Notes under the pieces: model-generated | The model's database searches: none | What the model saw: the letters and a program-made list of their open reading frames with translations, nothing else | What the model was told of the DNA's origin: nothing | Shown here: positions 61,770 to 64,000 of the stretch, in pieces | Layout: each line of letters starts with the position of its first letter | Numbering within the stretch: the stretch's first letter is position 1 | Assembly (NCBI RefSeq): GCF_024701375.2 | Contig: NZ_CP113910.1 | Coordinates: 1-64,000 of the forward strand | DNA: 64,000 nucleotides | DNA from: Streptomyces sp. KMM 9044 | GTDB lineage: Bacteria > Actinomycetota > Actinomycetes > Streptomycetales > Streptomycetaceae | Reading direction: 5' to 3' | Translations under genes and position numbers: made by a program

Positions 61770-63953
61770 TCAGGCACCGACGTCGACCCGGGCGGTCTCC
61801 AACGGGCGCTCGCTCCGGGGCGGCGCCTCGTCCTCGGGGTGACCCGGGCGCCAGATGCGTGGGCCGATGCCGAGGGAGAGTGCGGGGATCAGCAGACTGC
61901 GCACCAGGAAGGTGTCCAGGAGGATGCCGATCGCGATGAGCAGGCCCTGCTGCAACGACGCCACAGTCGGGATCGCGGCGAGGACGCAGAACGTGGCCGC
62001 CAGCACGACTCCTGCGGACGTGATGACCCCGCCGGTGACCGTGAGCCCGGTGAGGGTGCCCTCGCGGTGTCCGCGCAGCCGGACCTCCTCCCGGACCCGG
62101 GCCATCAGGAAGATCGTGTAGTCCACCCCGAGAGCGACCAGGAACAGGAAGCCGATCAGCAGCAGTCCGCGGTCGATGCGCGGGTAGTCGATGGCGTGGA
62201 AGAGCAACGAGGCCGCGCCCACGGCGGAGGCGTAGGAGAGCACCACCGACGCCAGGAGGACGAGCGGGGCGACCACCGCGCGCAGCACCAGGATCAACAT
62301 GAGCAGGACGACCACGAGGATCAGCGGGATCAGCAGCATCTCCTCGTCCTGCTGGGCGTCGGAGGTGTCGAGCGCGATCGCGGCCTGGCCTCCCACGACG
62401 GCGTCGGCGCTGTCCTCCTGTCCCTTGTCGAGTGCCGTGCGCATCCGCTCGACGGTGTCCTTGGCCGCCTGGGTGTCGGGGGCGTCCTCGAACACGGCGG
62501 TCAGGTGGGTCCAGCCGCCCGCGGTCCGCTGCGTGGCCGCAGACTCCACACCCGTTACGGCCTGGACGGTCCGCAGCGCGGCGTCCGCTCCCCCGGCGGG
62601 CACGTAGATGTCGGCGGGCGCCGAGGAGCCCGCGGGGAAGTGCTCGGCGAGGAGCCGCTGGCCCTCGACGGAGTCGACGGTCTTGGTGAACTGCTCGGCC
62701 TGGGTCTGGCCGGTCTCCACTGTGGTGGTCCCGATGGCAAGGACGGCCAGGACGCCGAGGGAGGCGGCCCAGATCAAGCGGGGCCTGCGCCCCACGGCCT
62801 GCGCCACGCGGGCCCAGGCTCCGTGCTCCTTCTCCACGCCCGCGTCGTAGCCCGGGGCGTAGCGCGGTACGAAGGGCCAGAACGTCCACCGGCCGAGGAT
62901 GACGAGCAGGGCGGGCAGCAGCGAGGTCATCGCCAGGAACACCACCGCGACACCGATGGCCACGACCGGGCCGAGACCGCGGGTGGAGTTCATGCTGCCG
63001 AAGACCAGGCAGAGCGTGGCGACACCCACGGTGGCCGCGGAGGCCGCCAGTGCCGGCAGCGAGTGGCGCACGGCGATCCGCATCGCCTCGTGACGGTCCT
63101 CGTGGCGGTGCAGCTCCTCACGGTAGCGGGCGATGAGCAGCAGGGCGTAGTCGGTGCCGACGCCCACGCACAGGATCATCAGGATGTACGCGCTGAGCCC
63201 GTTGACGAGCAGGCCCGCGTGTTTGGCGAGGAGGTAGACCACGCCACTGGCGACCTGGCTGGCCAGGAAGACGGTCAGCAGCGGGACCAGCCACAGAACC
63301 GGGCTGCGGTAGGTCATCAGCAGCAGCACCGCGACGACCCCGAGCGCGGCACCCAGCAGCGCCCCGTCCATACCGCTGTAGACCTCGGCGAAGTCCCGGA
63401 CGCTGCCGGCTTCGCCGGCGATCCTGATGTCGAGGCCGTCCGGCGCACCGTTCTTCACGATGTCCTCGGACTCGTCCACGGCGTCGGTGAGCACCCCGTT
63501 GTCGCTGGGGTGCGTCCGCAGGGGGTAACCGAGGAAGGCGGCCTTGCCGTCCTCGGACACCTGGGGCTGGGCCACGTCGCCCACGGCGACGTCGTCCTGC
63601 AGGGCGCTCCGGTCCGCCTCGATCTTCTCCTGGTCGGCGGCGGTGAGTCCGCTGCCGCGGGCGTAGATGATGACGGCGGTGCTGCTGTCCTTGTCGGCGA
63701 AGTACTTCTCCGCCAGTTCGACCGCCTGGGTCGACTGGGCACCGGAGGGCAGCCACGTCTCAGGATCGTTGTCCTGCACGTCGCCCAGCTTCGCCGCCAG
63801 GGATCCGCCCGCGGCGATCAGCACCAACCAAATCACCAGCACGGCCCACTTCGAGCGGCGGCCGCTGACCAGCCGGGCGTAGCGGGCCAGAAAGCCGGCT
63901 CCGATGCCCGGATCATCACTCCGAGTGACTGTTCGTGAACGCAAAGTCGTCAT
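61770..63953 (-). CDS. MMPL/RND-family transporter
   Basis: ATG 63953 gives 727 aa with two homologous halves. Each has a large extracytoplasmic loop (residues about 50-185 and 385-520) and five or six helices, for example WAVLVIWLVLIAAGGSLAAK, GTDYALLLIARYREELHRH in the first half and ALGVDYTIFLMARVREEVRL in the second. The GxDY motifs are the proton-relay Asp-Tyr pair of MMPL proteins. Such transporters move lipids or hydrophobic metabolites across the membrane. It may export the cluster product. The gene is complete; only 47 bp of sequence remain beyond it. Confidence 0.93.
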   Translation of the reverse strand: MTTLRSRTVTRSDDPGIGAGFLARYARLVSGRRSKWAVLVIWLVLIAAGGSLAAKLGDVQDNDPETWLPSGAQSTQAVELAEKYFADKDSSTAVIIYARGSGLTAADQEKIEADRSALQDDVAVGDVAQPQVSEDGKAAFLGYPLRTHPSDNGVLTDAVDESEDIVKNGAPDGLDIRIAGEAGSVRDFAEVYSGMDGALLGAALGVVAVLLLMTYRSPVLWLVPLLTVFLASQVASGVVYLLAKHAGLLVNGLSAYILMILCVGVGTDYALLLIARYREELHRHEDRHEAMRIAVRHSLPALAASAATVGVATLCLVFGSMNSTRGLGPVVAIGVAVVFLAMTSLLPALLVILGRWTFWPFVPRYAPGYDAGVEKEHGAWARVAQAVGRRPRLIWAASLGVLAVLAIGTTTVETGQTQAEQFTKTVDSVEGQRLLAEHFPAGSSAPADIYVPAGGADAALRTVQAVTGVESAATQRTAGGWTHLTAVFEDAPDTQAAKDTVERMRTALDKGQEDSADAVVGGQAAIALDTSDAQQDEEMLLIPLILVVVLLMLILVLRAVVAPLVLLASVVLSYASAVGAASLLFHAIDYPRIDRGLLLIGFLFLVALGVDYTIFLMARVREEVRLRGHREGTLTGLTVTGGVITSAGVVLAATFCVLAAIPTVASLQQGLLIAIGILLDTFLVRSLLIPALSLGIGPRIWRPGHPEDEAPPRSERPLETARVDVGA

Positions 63954-64000
63954 GGATGCTCACAAAGGGTCAGGGAGCCTACTCGCGACGGCTCCGATCG

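Noticed and set aside
54000..63938. Several 500-760 codon rightward frames opposite the cassette, the amidase and the MMPL gene
   Set aside because: All are antisense shadows of well-supported genes.
1..64000. tRNA or rRNA genes, prophage structural genes, conjugation genes
   Set aside because: None could be recognised on either strand.

Overview
High-GC actinobacterial DNA, almost certainly Streptomyces. The codon bias is extreme, and the families are typical of the genus: SARP and StrR-like regulators, the RheA/Hsp18 pair, a LamG-RHS secreted pair, DciA/DUF721 and a telomere-associated helicase. The left two thirds reads as a subtelomeric or linear-plasmid graveyard full of insertion sequences. 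The right third is largely intact and carries an accessory biosynthetic cassette.

Left end (1-5.6 kb): an arsM remnant (arsenite methyltransferase) is joined at about 717 to what looks like an archetypal Streptomyces telomere sequence (717-1060) in an internal position. Behind it, reading inward, are a frameshifted hypothetical gene and the 5' part of a terminal-type helicase. A 238-bp MITE-like element and an IS256 fragment cut the helicase off. An intact ISKra4 element with a 9-bp target duplication sits upstream of a small secreted-protein gene.

5.7-18.9 kb: an IS701-like transposase, then an intact leftward pair. One gene encodes a 1237-aa secreted LamG protein, the other a 2145-aa secreted RHS/YD-repeat protein. 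A 58-aa two-helix membrane protein follows directly and could be an immunity partner. Upstream lie a CRP-like palindrome and a decayed DUF721/DciA gene.

19-34.7 kb: nested mobile elements. Two IS3-family elements each carry a copy of the same 1927-bp group II intron. In both it sits antisense to orfB, exactly 205 nt before the orfB stop, next to the catalytic Glu codon. Each intron was later split by a different IS (ISAs1 in one, IS1380 in the other), and both keep perfect target duplications. Between the two elements are a secreted I36-type inhibitor, a broken HNH nuclease, IS6, IS5, IS605 and IS4 remnants, and an intact DEAD-box helicase gene with a perfect 17-bp hairpin just upstream of its start.

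35-38.6 kb: a heat-shock island, htpG-rheA divergent from hsp18, with a textbook RheA operator between rheA and hsp18. A truncated DUF2267 gene follows.

38.6-49.5 kb: ISL3, ISAs1, group II intron, IS3, IS5 and IS110 remnants. Among them are a StrR-like ParB-domain regulator with a TTA codon, a SARP activator and an O-methyltransferase.

49.5-64 kb: leftward genes for a DHA2 exporter, a Tat-secreted multicopper oxidase and an OmpR-type regulator with an altered acidic pocket. Next comes a tight six-gene operon: ferredoxin, a KinJ/FzmP-like protein, amidase, glutamine-synthetase-like ligase, adenylosuccinate-lyase-like enzyme and GNAT. Gene content and order match the kinI-N / fzm hydrazine cassette known from kinamycin and fosfazinomycin, so the operon probably makes and carries an N-N bonded unit. 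A VOC protein, an AhpD-like protein and an MMPL exporter end the window. No polyketide synthase, aspartate N-oxygenase, tRNA or rRNA is visible, so the rest of the cluster, if present, lies to the right or elsewhere.
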